Assembly: GCF_009769165.1 (NCBI RefSeq)
Contig: NZ_CP043476.1
Coordinates: 4,719,001 to 4,783,000, forward strand
Source of the DNA: Xanthomonas hyacinthi
GTDB lineage: Bacteria > Pseudomonadota > Gammaproteobacteria > Xanthomonadales > Xanthomonadaceae
Length of the DNA stretch: 64,000 nt
Direction: 5' to 3'
Under the pieces are notes generated by a model. That model was not told where the DNA came from. It did not search any database and was given only the letters and a program-made list of their open reading frames with translations. Below are positions 35,932 to 44,127 of the stretch, piece by piece. The position numbers were made by a program, and so were the translations under genes. Within the stretch, counting starts at the first letter, position 1. Each line of letters opens with the position of its first letter.

Positions 35932-36998
35932 CCTGATTAGCCCTGACTCTCAGCTGTGGAAATTGCTCGCCGCACGCAGAACCGGCTCTGGACAGGGTTT
36001 GCGTCGCATCATCGCCGTGGCGAGTCGTGGCAACATCTCGCGCAGGCAGAATCGGCGATTGAAACGGTAGGCCGCCTCGGCCAGATAACGTCTTGCATAT
36101 TTGCCTTGCGCGATGGCGTGATACACGCCGCTGATGGCGCGTTTGAGGTTGCCAAGCACCACATTGACCCAGCGGGCGCCGGCCGCTTCGGTGGCGGCAC
36201 GCCCGCCACCGGTGTCCCGCGTGGTGTGGGCGTGGCCGGCGTCCTCCAGGCGACGGAAGCAGGCCAGTCCGTCGGTATGGACCTCGCATTCGGGCGCCAG
36301 GCGACGCACCGTCCAGTCCTTGAGCGAGGCATTGTCAAAGCTGCGCACCGGTTCGATCACCACAAACCTCGGCGAGGTGAAGGTGGCATCGGTTTGCACC
36401 GCAATCAGGAACGGCTGCTTGTTTTCCGACCCGCGTCCGGCCTTGCCGCCGTTGCGCTCGCCGCTAGGCATCGTCGATCTGCACACAACCAGACAGTTGC
36501 CGCGTCGCTTCGCGCTCGGCCATGACCTGCATGATCTTGTGCTTCATCCGCCAAGCCGTCTTGTAGTTGACCCCCAGATGACGCATCAGCTCCAGCGCGG
36601 CCATCTTGGTTTTGGTCGAGGTCAACAGGTGCAAGGCCAGCATCCAGCTGCGCAGCGGCAGTTTTGTGCCGGCAAACATCGTGCCTGCAATCAGACTGGT
36701 CTGATGCCGGCATGCGCTGCATTGGTCATAGATCGCGGCACTGCGCTTGAAACGCGACCGCGCCCGCCCGGCACAGGAGTGACAGCGAAATCCCTGCGGC
36801 CACCGCCACTTGTACAACGCGCGGTAGCACTTGGCCTCAGTGCCGTAGGACACCAAAAAATCCGGCATCGACAATCCAGCTTGGAACTGCACGGCATTGA
36901 TGCTCATCACGCCACCTCGTAGGCTTCAGGTGACGACAGCATCAACTCACGCCAGCGCAGATCCTGCGACTGCTGGCTGAAGGTCAGGGCTAATCAGG
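35932..36998. mobile_element. IS1595-family insertion sequence with perfect 16-bp ends
   Basis: The left end CCTGATTAGCCCTGAC (35932-35947) is the exact reverse complement of 36983-36998. The 1067-bp element holds one transposase, split by a frameshift. No matching 8-bp target duplication flanks it, suggesting that one side was rearranged after insertion. It truncates the relaxase gene and supplies its stop codon (TAG at 35938). Confidence 0.85.
35950..36910 (-). pseudogene. IS1595 family transposase, frameshifted
   Basis: The first frame (36910-36464) starts MSINAVQFQAGLSMPDFLVS, with a zinc ribbon (CHSCAG...CSACRHQTS) and TKMAALELMRHLGVNYKTAWRMKHK, then ends soon after QIDDA. The second frame (36486-35950) continues with GERNGGKAGRGSENKQPFLI, FDNASLKDWTVRRLAP and VNVVLGNLKRAISGVYHAI. 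The break is at the catalytic Asp block (normally DDAYLGGER-like), where several bases seem missing. It is inactive unless ribosomes shift frame. Confidence 0.85.
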
Positions 36999-37470
36999 TT
37001 GATCTTTAGACGTGAGCGGGTAAGGAAGGCGTCTGAACGGGCCCGCGCAATGAGCGCCTTGCGGCGGGCCAGAAATTGCCACGGCGGGGTGTCAGATTTT
37101 TCCTACCCGCCCCGCCATATTCCTTGGACTGTCAAGCGGCAGGCGATGAGCGTACTGTCCGACGGTGGGTTGACAATGGAAATCTGGTTTCGTCTATGCC
37201 AGTGTTGCCCAATCCGCCTCAACTGCACATAAGGACGATGGCAGCAGCAGGCTCCAACCTGATCGATGGCTTGCGGTTCAATCGCCCGCTCGGGCATCCG
37301 TGTCTGAACGAGACCGCCGCGCGCTGTCCCGATTCACGCCGTCCTCGTATCGCGCACATGCCTTCTCCATCTGGCAGGCTCATCGTCCACGTCCACCAGC
37401 CAGCGCCGCCTGGTTCCGCATTGTTGTTCCCACCGTCCATCTGTACCGAACAAGACCGACGAGGCCCGTC
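36999..37470. other. Gap between the IS1595 element and the virB5-like gene
   Basis: About 470 bp with no intact gene. It contains a possible promoter (see 37170-37198). The rest resembles no known gene and may be the debris of a further element. Confidence 0.4.
37170..37198 (+). promoter_or_regulatory. Possible sigma-70-type promoter for the T4SS cassette
   Basis: TTGACA at 37170-37175 matches the -35 consensus; 17 bases later TCTATG (37193-37198) is a weak -10. It would start transcription about 265 bases before the virB5-like gene. The -10 is poor, so this is a candidate only. Confidence 0.3.
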
Positions 37471-38241
37471 ATGACTGAACATTCACGCCGCCCACGCCTT
37501 CCGTTTTCACGTCTCGTTGTCGGCCTGCTGCTTGCCGGCGGTCTCTGCGCAGGCCAGGCGAATGCGCAGTGGATCGTCAATGACCCCATGTCGATGGCAA
37601 AAGCGCTGCAGGAATACGCCGAGCAGGCCAAGCGCTGGACCGATACGCTCAAGCAGTATCAGCAGCAGTTGGAGCACTACAAGCAGCAGCTCATCCAGTT
37701 GCAGCGCTTGAATTTTGGTGAATCCGCCATGGCCGATAACTTTGCCGAGCGCCCGCAGGACTATGGCTTGGAGGATACCTGCCCGGGTGCCGGAAGCAGC
37801 GGCGTCACCGCCCTGCTGAAGACGTTCGAGGCACTGGCCCCGAACATGAGCGGCGACATGGTGCAGGAACAACTCAAGGTGTGTGCACGCATGGTGCTGG
37901 CCCAGAACGCGCAGTACAACGGATCGGTGCGCATGCTCAAGCGCCTGATCCAGCGCAACGAGCAGTTCAAGCAGGTGCAGGCGCAGCGCGACAGCGGCGG
38001 TACCAGCCAGGGCGCACTGGCGGCCAACGACAACGAGGTCCAGCGCTTCGTTGCACAAAACGCCATGGACCTGGACTACTGGCAGGCCCAGATGAAAGCG
38101 TACGACAGCTACATCGTCGCGCTCAAGGACGATCAATCGCGTTTGTCCCGAAAGGCGCTGGATGGCGACAAGACGGGCTGGCTGGCGCCCTTGGGACAGA
38201 TCGTGCAAGCCGCAACGCTGAGAGCTGCGCTGTCGAACTAA
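37471..38241 (+). CDS. VirB5/TrbJ-like type IV secretion protein
   Basis: A 256-residue exported protein with a signal peptide (MTEHSRRPRLPFSRLVVGLL then LAGGLCAGQANA, cleavage near residue 33) and the VirB5 N-terminal block QWIVNDPMSMAKALQEYAEQ, followed by a long coiled coil rich in Gln (TLKQYQQQLEHYKQQLIQLQ). VirB5 is the minor pilus-tip subunit of T4SS. Start: ATG 37471. It is followed immediately by a VirB6-like gene, but no other virB gene is present in the window, so it probably works with a T4SS encoded elsewhere or is a remnant. Confidence 0.87.
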   Translation: MTEHSRRPRLPFSRLVVGLLLAGGLCAGQANAQWIVNDPMSMAKALQEYAEQAKRWTDTLKQYQQQLEHYKQQLIQLQRLNFGESAMADNFAERPQDYGLEDTCPGAGSSGVTALLKTFEALAPNMSGDMVQEQLKVCARMVLAQNAQYNGSVRMLKRLIQRNEQFKQVQAQRDSGGTSQGALAANDNEVQRFVAQNAMDLDYWQAQMKAYDSYIVALKDDQSRLSRKALDGDKTGWLAPLGQIVQAATLRAALSN

Positions 38242-38289
38242 TCGATTCGCTGGCAGTAAAGCCCCGCCACCACAAACAGGCAAACAGCA

Positions 38290-39423
38290 ATGGATGGGAT
38301 TTTTCACGGCGCGATGGGCTGGCTGCAGCCCATGGTGGATATCAACATCGGCGATTTCGTTTTTTTCAAGCTGGTCAATGACTATTTCAGCAACGAAATC
38401 AACCAATTCGGCTTGGAATTGATGAGCCGGGCCATGAAGTGGGTCAGCGTGATTTCCCTGACGGCGACTACCCTGTGGGTGCTGCTGCTGGGCTATCGCA
38501 TTGCGACCGGACAGTCGCGAGAAAACGCGATGGCTACGATGATCAAGGCAACCAAGGTGGTGTTAATCCTCAGCATCGCCTCGGTCATGGGCGCCAACGG
38601 CGCGATGCTGCACCAGACCATGACCGAGAACCTGGACAAGGAGATACACGAGTTGTTCACTGGCGAGAAAGACAGCACCTCTGCCGATGCGATCGACCAG
38701 AACCTGGCCTATACGCAGGTGGCCTTGACCGCACTCGATGCGGTGCGCGTGGTTCCCACCGATCCGGAGACGTTGGAGAAAAAAGGGCGGGCTATCTTCA
38801 TGGCGGGCTTCGGCACTGCCAGCCCGCCGATGGCGGCCGGCGCAATGCTGCTACTGTTCAAGTTCACCATGGCTTTCCTGATCGGCATCGGGCCGATTTT
38901 CATCCTGTTCCTGATGTTCGATCAAACCAAGGACCTGTTCAAAAAGTGGCTGTTCTATGTGCTCGGCACGCTGTTTTCGATGTCGATGCTGTCGGTAGTC
39001 ACGGGCATGGCATTAAAATTTACCGCGAAGGCGGCGGCGGCCTACTGGGCCGCGCAGATCATTACCCTGGGCAATGCAGAAGGCTTGTCTTCGCAGGCAT
39101 TGCAGCAAGGTGGGATCGGATTGCTCATGACCGCCGTGATTATCACGGTGCCCGGCTTGGCGGCTGCGGTCTGGCAGGGCAATATGGGCAACTTCATGCA
39201 CTTCTCTGCTTTCGGCGGCAGCGCTGCATCGAGCCCGGGACCGCAGGGGCAGCCAGCGGGGTCGTATGTGCCGCAGCAGATAGCTCGAGATACGCCCGTT
39301 ACGCCGCACGCGGCTGTACGCCCGACAGAGCAAAGAGCCTCTTCTTTGCCGCAGGCTGCAGCTTCTGCCGAGGGCACCGGCTCCAGAGGTAATGCAAATC
39401 AAGGTGATAGTCGCATCACCTAA
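38290..39423 (+). CDS. VirB6/TrbL-like type IV secretion membrane protein
   Basis: A 377-residue polytopic protein with a TrbL/VirB6 core: helices at MKWVSVISLTATTLWVLLLG, ATKVVLILSIASVMGA, AGAMLLLFKFTMAFLIGIGP (then IFILFLMFDQTKDLFKKWLF), and LMTAVIITVPGLAAAVWQG. GPIFILFLMF plus the charged KDLFKKW is the family signature. The C-terminal 75 residues are a Pro/Ala/Gln-rich tail. It forms the inner-membrane channel with VirB3/VirB8 in complete systems. It lies 48 bases below virB5. Confidence 0.87.
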   Translation: MDGIFHGAMGWLQPMVDINIGDFVFFKLVNDYFSNEINQFGLELMSRAMKWVSVISLTATTLWVLLLGYRIATGQSRENAMATMIKATKVVLILSIASVMGANGAMLHQTMTENLDKEIHELFTGEKDSTSADAIDQNLAYTQVALTALDAVRVVPTDPETLEKKGRAIFMAGFGTASPPMAAGAMLLLFKFTMAFLIGIGPIFILFLMFDQTKDLFKKWLFYVLGTLFSMSMLSVVTGMALKFTAKAAAAYWAAQIITLGNAEGLSSQALQQGGIGLLMTAVIITVPGLAAAVWQGNMGNFMHFSAFGGSAASSPGPQGQPAGSYVPQQIARDTPVTPHAAVRPTEQRASSLPQAAASAEGTGSRGNANQGDSRIT

Positions 39424-39445
39424 AATGAATGAGAAAGGTGAATAT

Positions 39446-39994
39446 ATGAAGCTTGACCGGGCGCTAATTGTCCTGATTGCATGCATTGCTGGTAGCGCGC
39501 AGGCAGAGCAGGGCTGCCCCCCTGGACAAATCCCTGCTCAATCCACCGGCAGCATGGCTTCGTGCGGACCTATTCCTCCTGGCTACTACACGCAGCAAGA
39601 ACCGGTCGCACCTCGCCCGAGTGGAGAATGGAAAAAGACTTGGGGTGCAATCGCTATTGGATCCATTGACTCCATCACAAGCTACGGCGTTATCACGGGA
39701 AAACACTCGAAAACAGAGGCAGAGGAAGACGCATTAAAGCGTTGCGCATCCCATGGGGAAACAAATTGCAAAATCGGGCTCGCTTATAGGAATCAGTGCG
39801 CAGTTATAGCTGAGCCGCAAATAGATGGAAAACCATTTGCAAATGGATTTTCTGATTTTGTAGGTGCCGGGACAACTTCTGAGGCGAGCACCGTTGCTTT
39901 GGAACGATGTAAGGCTGACAACAAATCTACTGCCGGCGCGGCATGCAAAATAATTTATCAGACTTGCTCGGAGCCGATCTTCCAGAAGTACTGA
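39446..39994 (+). CDS. Secreted DUF4189 protein
   Basis: A 182-residue protein with a signal peptide (MKLDRALIVLIACIAGSAQA) and a DUF4189 domain (about 60-180): WGAIAIGSIDSITSYGVITG, EAEEDALKRCASHGETNCKI and SEASTVALERCKADNKSTAG, with conserved cysteines likely to form disulfides. Codons are AT-richer than in the upstream genes. DUF4189 proteins are common beside T4SS effector genes in Xanthomonadaceae; their role is undetermined (immunity or wall binding are guesses). ATG at 39446 follows AAAGGTG. Confidence 0.83.
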   Translation: MKLDRALIVLIACIAGSAQAEQGCPPGQIPAQSTGSMASCGPIPPGYYTQQEPVAPRPSGEWKKTWGAIAIGSIDSITSYGVITGKHSKTEAEEDALKRCASHGETNCKIGLAYRNQCAVIAEPQIDGKPFANGFSDFVGAGTTSEASTVALERCKADNKSTAGAACKIIYQTCSEPIFQKY

Positions 39995-40110
39995 TTACTG
40001 GTCTTGCTGGGTACTAGACATGAAGCCGCATTTCAGCAAAGAGCGAGGAAGTCCAGAAGAGCTGTTAAACAGACCAAGGCACTAACCCCCACTCCAACAG
40101 AGGGAGAGTC

Positions 40111-40440
40111 ATGAACAAACGTGGACTTTTCGCGGCGTTCTTGTTGTATGCCATAGCCATGCAGTCATCGGCTCAGTCCGGTGGCTACTACGAGCCCATT
40201 CCCTACTACAACAACAATCCCTTTCTCTTCTGTACGCTCGGCGTTCCCAGTGACTGTTGGGCGCCCATCAATCCGGCAACGGGTACATTCACCGTCACCA
40301 ACCCGTACTGCTACAACGCCTATTCCGCCTTGATGTATGCCCGGATCTGCCCGAAGGCATTCCCCAATGGCGTTCAGCAAGGAGCAACCGGCACCCAGCC
40401 CAGTTCGTTCCGCTCGCCCACAGCCTTGCCCGCTAATTGA
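40111..40440 (+). CDS. Small secreted protein of unknown function
   Basis: A 109-residue protein. The signal peptide is MNKRGLFAAFLLYAIAMQSS (cleavage after SAQ, about 22). The mature part is rich in Tyr, Asn and Pro (GGYYEPIPYYNNNPFLFC) with four cysteines and no recognised domain. A strong AGAGGGAGAG precedes ATG 40111. Its place between DUF4189 and a membrane protein in the VirB5/VirB6 cassette suggests a T4SS-related role (a VirB7-like or pilus-associated peptide is possible), but nothing in the sequence proves it. Confidence 0.65.
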   Translation: MNKRGLFAAFLLYAIAMQSSAQSGGYYEPIPYYNNNPFLFCTLGVPSDCWAPINPATGTFTVTNPYCYNAYSALMYARICPKAFPNGVQQGATGTQPSSFRSPTALPAN

Positions 40441-40468
40441 ATCCGGTCCATTTGCAAGGAGCAGTGAG

Positions 40469-40999
40469 ATGGATCAGATGTCCATACCTCGGCATATCGG
40501 TTGGCAGCGGTCGGTCGAGCGTGTGTCCACCCTGCTGACCATCGTTATCTTGACGCTCTCGCTCACTGCCTGCATGGCGGTCGTGGCCTATCGTCTGTCA
40601 GGCGGTATCGCGCTCGTGTTGGCGCAATGGATGGCAAGCATCGGTGCGCTATTGCACTTCAGTGTGGTCGTCGTACTGGCAAAACTGGTTGCACGAGCAT
40701 CACGTATCTGGAAGCACCTGCAATCAGGCGGCAAGCGCACTGCGCAATTGAAGCAATTGCGCGCAGCGATTCTCCGTGCGACAGGCATGACGGTACTGAT
40801 GGGACTATTGACCATCGCAGCGGCAGCGGTTCCGATTTCACTTAATGTCGTGATGCGGGTACCCGAGTCAGGCTCGTTTTTTCTATTACTGGTGGGCGCA
40901 TTGGTCTTGCATAGCGTCAATGTAAAGCGCATATGCCGTCGGCTGGCCGAGCTCATCACGGCTGCCCAGCAAGTAGCGCAACATATGCTTGTCGTGTGA
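40469..40999 (+). CDS. Membrane protein of unknown function
   Basis: A 176-residue protein with four predicted membrane helices (VSTLLTIVILTLSLTACMAV, IALVLAQWMASIGALLHFSV, TVLMGLLTIAAAAVPISLNV, SGSFFLLLVGALVLHSVNVK). Between helices two and three is a basic loop. ATG 40469 is preceded by AAGGAGCAGTGAG. It has no recognised family. It belongs to the same run of plus-strand genes as the VirB5/VirB6 pair and ends eight bases before the lipoprotein gene. Confidence 0.65.
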   Translation: MDQMSIPRHIGWQRSVERVSTLLTIVILTLSLTACMAVVAYRLSGGIALVLAQWMASIGALLHFSVVVVLAKLVARASRIWKHLQSGGKRTAQLKQLRAAILRATGMTVLMGLLTIAAAAVPISLNVVMRVPESGSFFLLLVGALVLHSVNVKRICRRLAELITAAQQVAQHMLVV

Positions 41000-41007
41000 C
41001 GCGGCCT

Positions 41008-41574
41008 ATGAAAATCCATGTTCCCGGTGTTCTTCTCTTTCTTTTGTTGGCGGGGTGTAACCCGATGAATGCTGTTTCTGGCAAGACAGACGCCGATGGC
41101 GATCCGGTCTACCGAAAAAATCCGCATCCCACGCAAGCGTATCGGATCACCGTGACCATCGAGGATGCTCCGGGGCCGTTTGGGTATGTGTCGGGCGCAG
41201 CGTTCTATGACATGACCAATCGTGATGACAGCGCGACGATTGACCCAATATTTTGCATGTCAACCAAACCAAAGGAAGACAGCATTCCCATCCATTTCCA
41301 GAAGACCAACGGAACAACCTATGTAGCCACCATCCATGCCGATGGCGTGATGGATACGAACTACTATGACAAGGGTATTCACCGGTTTGAACTGAGCGGG
41401 GTGTGGATTACGCTGAGTGCGACAGGAAAGCATGAAGAGACGCGGTTCCAGCCCGCACTGCTTAAGGGCGAAATTTATGGTCTCACGCCAAAGATCACCT
41501 ATTTTTGGAAGGGCCGTTACCCCATGGAGGATATGGATAACTTTCCTGATAGCGGTAGAATAAAAATTGAATAG
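41008..41574 (+). CDS. Lipoprotein, candidate immunity protein
   Basis: A 188-residue lipoprotein. The signal sequence MKIHVPGVLLFLLLAGCNPM has the lipobox LLAGC (Cys17). The mature part (YRITVTIEDAPGPFGYVSGA, TKPKEDSIPIHFQKTNGTTY) looks like a beta-rich periplasmic protein. It has no named family. In X. citri-type T4SS, effectors are encoded beside lipoprotein immunity proteins, and the next gene here is a lipase-like candidate effector, so immunity is a reasonable inference. Confidence 0.68.
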   Translation: MKIHVPGVLLFLLLAGCNPMNAVSGKTDADGDPVYRKNPHPTQAYRITVTIEDAPGPFGYVSGAAFYDMTNRDDSATIDPIFCMSTKPKEDSIPIHFQKTNGTTYVATIHADGVMDTNYYDKGIHRFELSGVWITLSATGKHEETRFQPALLKGEIYGLTPKITYFWKGRYPMEDMDNFPDSGRIKIE

Positions 41575-41636
41575 TTCAATGAGAGTGCGCGCCATAATAT
41601 TTTAAAAGTTACGCTAACCACGGGAAAGGTGGCTCC

Positions 41637-42645
41637 ATGAACATGGCCAGTCAGCAGTACGCTGCACTTGCGCGCGATGTCTATGACAAGCCGCAAGAGA
41701 CAGAAAGGAATAGCAAAGCGGCAGACATCGGTGGCACTTTCTACAAACGCCCAGAATACGTGGATCGGCCTTCCGGCTATCAAGTCATGCTTTACCAGCG
41801 GATGGATACCGGCGAACTCATCGTCGTGCACCGTGGTACCGAGTTCGATCGCCAGGCACTACGCGACGGTTTGGCCGCCGGCCATCACTACGGCCAGGTG
41901 CGGGTGTATGCCACACCGCAGGAGATCGCCTCGCTGGAACGTGCTGGCTACGCCAACGACCGTAGCGCGCTGGATGCACGCAACCAGGTGCGTCCCATCG
42001 GCAGCTTGGTGGTGGAGTCGCACCGAATGCACAATTTTCTGCCCGTGGATGGCAATGGCAAATCGGACCGCTCGGTGTTGGAAGACCCCGCCGCGCAGCA
42101 GCTTGCGCGGCACTACACGCCGATGATCGACAAGTATCGCGACGACGTGGCGTCGCTGCGGGTCATGGCGACGCTCGGGGCGCGGGGCTGGCAGGGGCTG
42201 GCCGTCGATGCCATCGACGAACTGCGCGGGCTGCTTGCGCCGGGTGCCGGGCGCAACGCCGTTGGCGTACCGACGTGGCCGGAGCACATGCAGCAGCTGC
42301 GCGAAGAGCGCAGCCACGCGCCACAGGACTGGCAGCCCCCACTGCGGGTGCTTGGGCACGAGGATGTGATAAAGGTGGCGAATGGCGAGGCCACCCCCAC
42401 GTTGCACGACGATCCTGCCGCGTTCCTCAACCGCATGCTGGCCGCCTCGCAGAGCGGCGACCGGGGCCCCGTTTCGGCAGATGACGCAGGAACTGGCCAA
42501 TGCCGAGCCTGGCCGCGCACTGCGGGCCGAAGCGATCGAAACGGTGAACCGGCAGGAGCAGCAAGCGGTGCAGCAAGCGATGGAGTCGCAGCGGCAGCAG
42601 GTGCAGGAACAGCAGCATACTGCGCGCGGTGGGCGCAGTCTCTAG
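41637..42645 (+). pseudogene. Lipase-like candidate T4SS effector, internally deleted and frameshifted
   Basis: The frame starts MNMASQQYAALARDVYDKPQ. Residues about 48-75 (YQVMLYQRMDTGELIVVHRG then TEFDRQALRDG) match the N-terminal part of the lipase-class-3-like effectors of Xanthomonas, but no GxSxG nucleophile elbow follows, so the catalytic core seems deleted. The frame then breaks at about 42467 in GGGGCCCCG: the original reading resumes as FRQMTQELANAEPGRALRAE and ends in a Gln-rich tail (RQEQQAVQQ...QQVQEQQ) at 42645. The unshifted frame runs to 42728. Gln-rich tails are seen in XVIPCD secretion signals. Inactive unless the frame is restored. Confidence 0.68.
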
Positions 42646-42797
42646 CGCCGACCCGCCCGGGATTAGGCAGACTGTTGAAACAACAGCAACTTGCCTCGGC
42701 AACGAGATCAAGCCCTTCTGGTTGTTGATGATCACCTGGTGTGTGCTGAGCGACCTAAATGCCGCGACAATCCGCTAAGGCTCAGAGCTAATCAGGC

Positions 42798-43853
42798 ATG
42801 GAGAGAACAATGCGAGTTTCAAAAATAATTTATTTCTTGCTATTTAATATTTCGCTGGCGAGCTATTTACCGATAGCTGAAGCAGCCTCTTGCGAAGCTA
42901 ATTTTAATATGAATTCTTCGCCGGGTGTCTTGATGTTCAGTACATGGAGAGCGTCACAGAACCTAAATGAAAACGATGCCATAGCGCAAGTTCATAAGAT
43001 CGCCGAAAAAGAAGGATTCGCCATCGGCGAACAAAAAAAAGAAACTGGTAGAATAGAACTCGTTTTTTTTCAAAAAGCGACGAGCAAATCCCGTAGCTTT
43101 CAGATAATTGCCACTGCAGACGAGAATCTAAATACGTTGACGCTTATCGCAGCATTGCCTCCAGGAATGGAAGCGAAGCCGGAAGACATGCGCAACGCCA
43201 TGTGCGGAATGTTGGCGAAAGTAAGGCTTGGCGAAGTGGGCGCCAGGAACGATTCTTCCGGAGAGCCCACGGCATCAACGTCTAGCAAAATCAATGTACT
43301 GCAGCCAAAATCAATATTCGACCTTGGCGCTGCTCAAGCTGCGTTGGAACCGGGCACCTCCACGATTCAGGGTACAGCTTGCGTGGTGCACCATGTGGAA
43401 AATGGCGGAGGAACTTATCTAGCACGCAACCAATCTGTTTCCCTATTTCCGGCCACGCCTTACCTCAAAGAAGTAATTCAGCTTTCATCAAAGAAGGGGC
43501 ACGACACTCTTGAAGTGTCTCCTGTCGCCATGCAGGTTCGTGTTGATGGCATGACCAATGACAAAGGTCAATTTCAATTCTCCAATCTCAAACCTGGAAA
43601 GTACTATCTCCTCGCAACAATGGGGCTGGAAATTCAAGGAAGTACCACTAAGGACCTAGGCACCAGTTTCGAGGGAGTCAATGGAAGGCCTACACTCACG
43701 ACCTACTATAGAAAAGAGAAATTCACATCCAGGTTTGATGATGCGCTTGAGAAATTTGTTGAAATCGAAGCTCCTGGGCAGACCGTAAAAGTCACGCTGT
43801 CGCCCAAAAGCTTCTTCAAAGGAAGGGCAGGAATTTTTGGATGCCTCCAGTAG
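42798..43853 (+). CDS. Low-GC secreted protein with a carboxypeptidase-regulatory-like domain
   Basis: A 351-residue protein with a signal peptide (MRVSKIIYFLLFNISLASYL, cleavage near AEA; ATG also at 42810) and a predicted beta-sandwich at about 220-320 (KGQFQFSNLKPGKYYLLATM). No family name can be given. The base composition is far more AT-rich than its neighbours, showing recent acquisition. Position after the effector suggests an associated or immunity role, but this is conjecture. An IS1595-like end fragment (GCTAATCAGG, 42787-42796) lies immediately upstream. Confidence 0.65.
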   Translation: MERTMRVSKIIYFLLFNISLASYLPIAEAASCEANFNMNSSPGVLMFSTWRASQNLNENDAIAQVHKIAEKEGFAIGEQKKETGRIELVFFQKATSKSRSFQIIATADENLNTLTLIAALPPGMEAKPEDMRNAMCGMLAKVRLGEVGARNDSSGEPTASTSSKINVLQPKSIFDLGAAQAALEPGTSTIQGTACVVHHVENGGGTYLARNQSVSLFPATPYLKEVIQLSSKKGHDTLEVSPVAMQVRVDGMTNDKGQFQFSNLKPGKYYLLATMGLEIQGSTTKDLGTSFEGVNGRPTLTTYYRKEKFTSRFDDALEKFVEIEAPGQTVKVTLSPKSFFKGRAGIFGCLQ

Positions 43854-43947
43854 TGCGATTGAACCGGTACCACCCGCATTCTTTGGCCTCAATTCTGGCC
43901 TCAAAAACGCCGGCTGTCAGTGGATTTCGGTGGCGTTTGCTGGAATG

Positions 43948-43973
43948 AAAAAAGGAGCCGAAGCTCCTCTTTT
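43948..43973 (-). terminator. Rho-independent terminator below tRNA-Gly
   Basis: On the minus strand GGAGC-TTCG-GCTCC (43954-43967, UUCG tetraloop) is followed by TTTTTT. It lies about 45 bases below the tRNA-Gly 3' end and should end the pgsA/tRNA-Gly transcript. On the plus strand the same stem is followed by CTTTT, so it may also stop transcripts leaving the island. Confidence 0.85.
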
Positions 43974-44015
43974 CAACGACTTACAGACGTCAGTGGAAGT
44001 CTGTCGATCATAATG

Positions 44016-44091
<76 letters not shown>

Positions 44092-44127
44092 TTGAGGCCG
44101 CGAATTTTACCGGGAACCGGCAGGCTG

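Larger units (their letters stand above)
33360..35940 (+). pseudogene. MobH-family relaxase (TraI_2), broken by deletion and IS30 insertion
   Basis: The remains of an ICE relaxase that nicks the transfer origin. Part 1 (33360-33878): MLSLFRRKHTLVAAAPSPAP, then the TraI_2 core with HHHAYHGGMLDHG and YAALLHDIGKIAVDLHVE (HD-type metal site). At about 33878 the frame shifts at an apparent deletion. Part 2 (33880-34485): MWLVSKTVSDKLRAHLL and a Pro/Thr-rich linker. An IS30 element then interrupts it at 34466-35507. Part 3 (about 35498-35940): the C-terminal helicase-like domain, LEVESALPSAKHFIAWLKQG, ending in a stop provided by the next insertion sequence. It cannot produce a working relaxase. 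Confidence 0.88.
28803..44015. mobile_element. Decayed ICE-type genomic island next to tRNA-Gly(GCC)
   Basis: Between ogt and tRNA-Gly lie pieces of a MobH-type integrative conjugative element (TraG tail, DUF3742, MobH relaxase fragments), two insertion sequences, cargo genes and T4SS-related genes. Codon and base composition are lower in GC than the flanks, strikingly so at 39400-40000 and 42790-43860. tRNA-Gly beside pgsA-uvrC is a known attachment site of ICEclc-family elements. No integrase and no second copy of the tRNA 3' end were found, so the boundaries (especially the left one, set just after ogt) are estimates. Confidence 0.78.
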
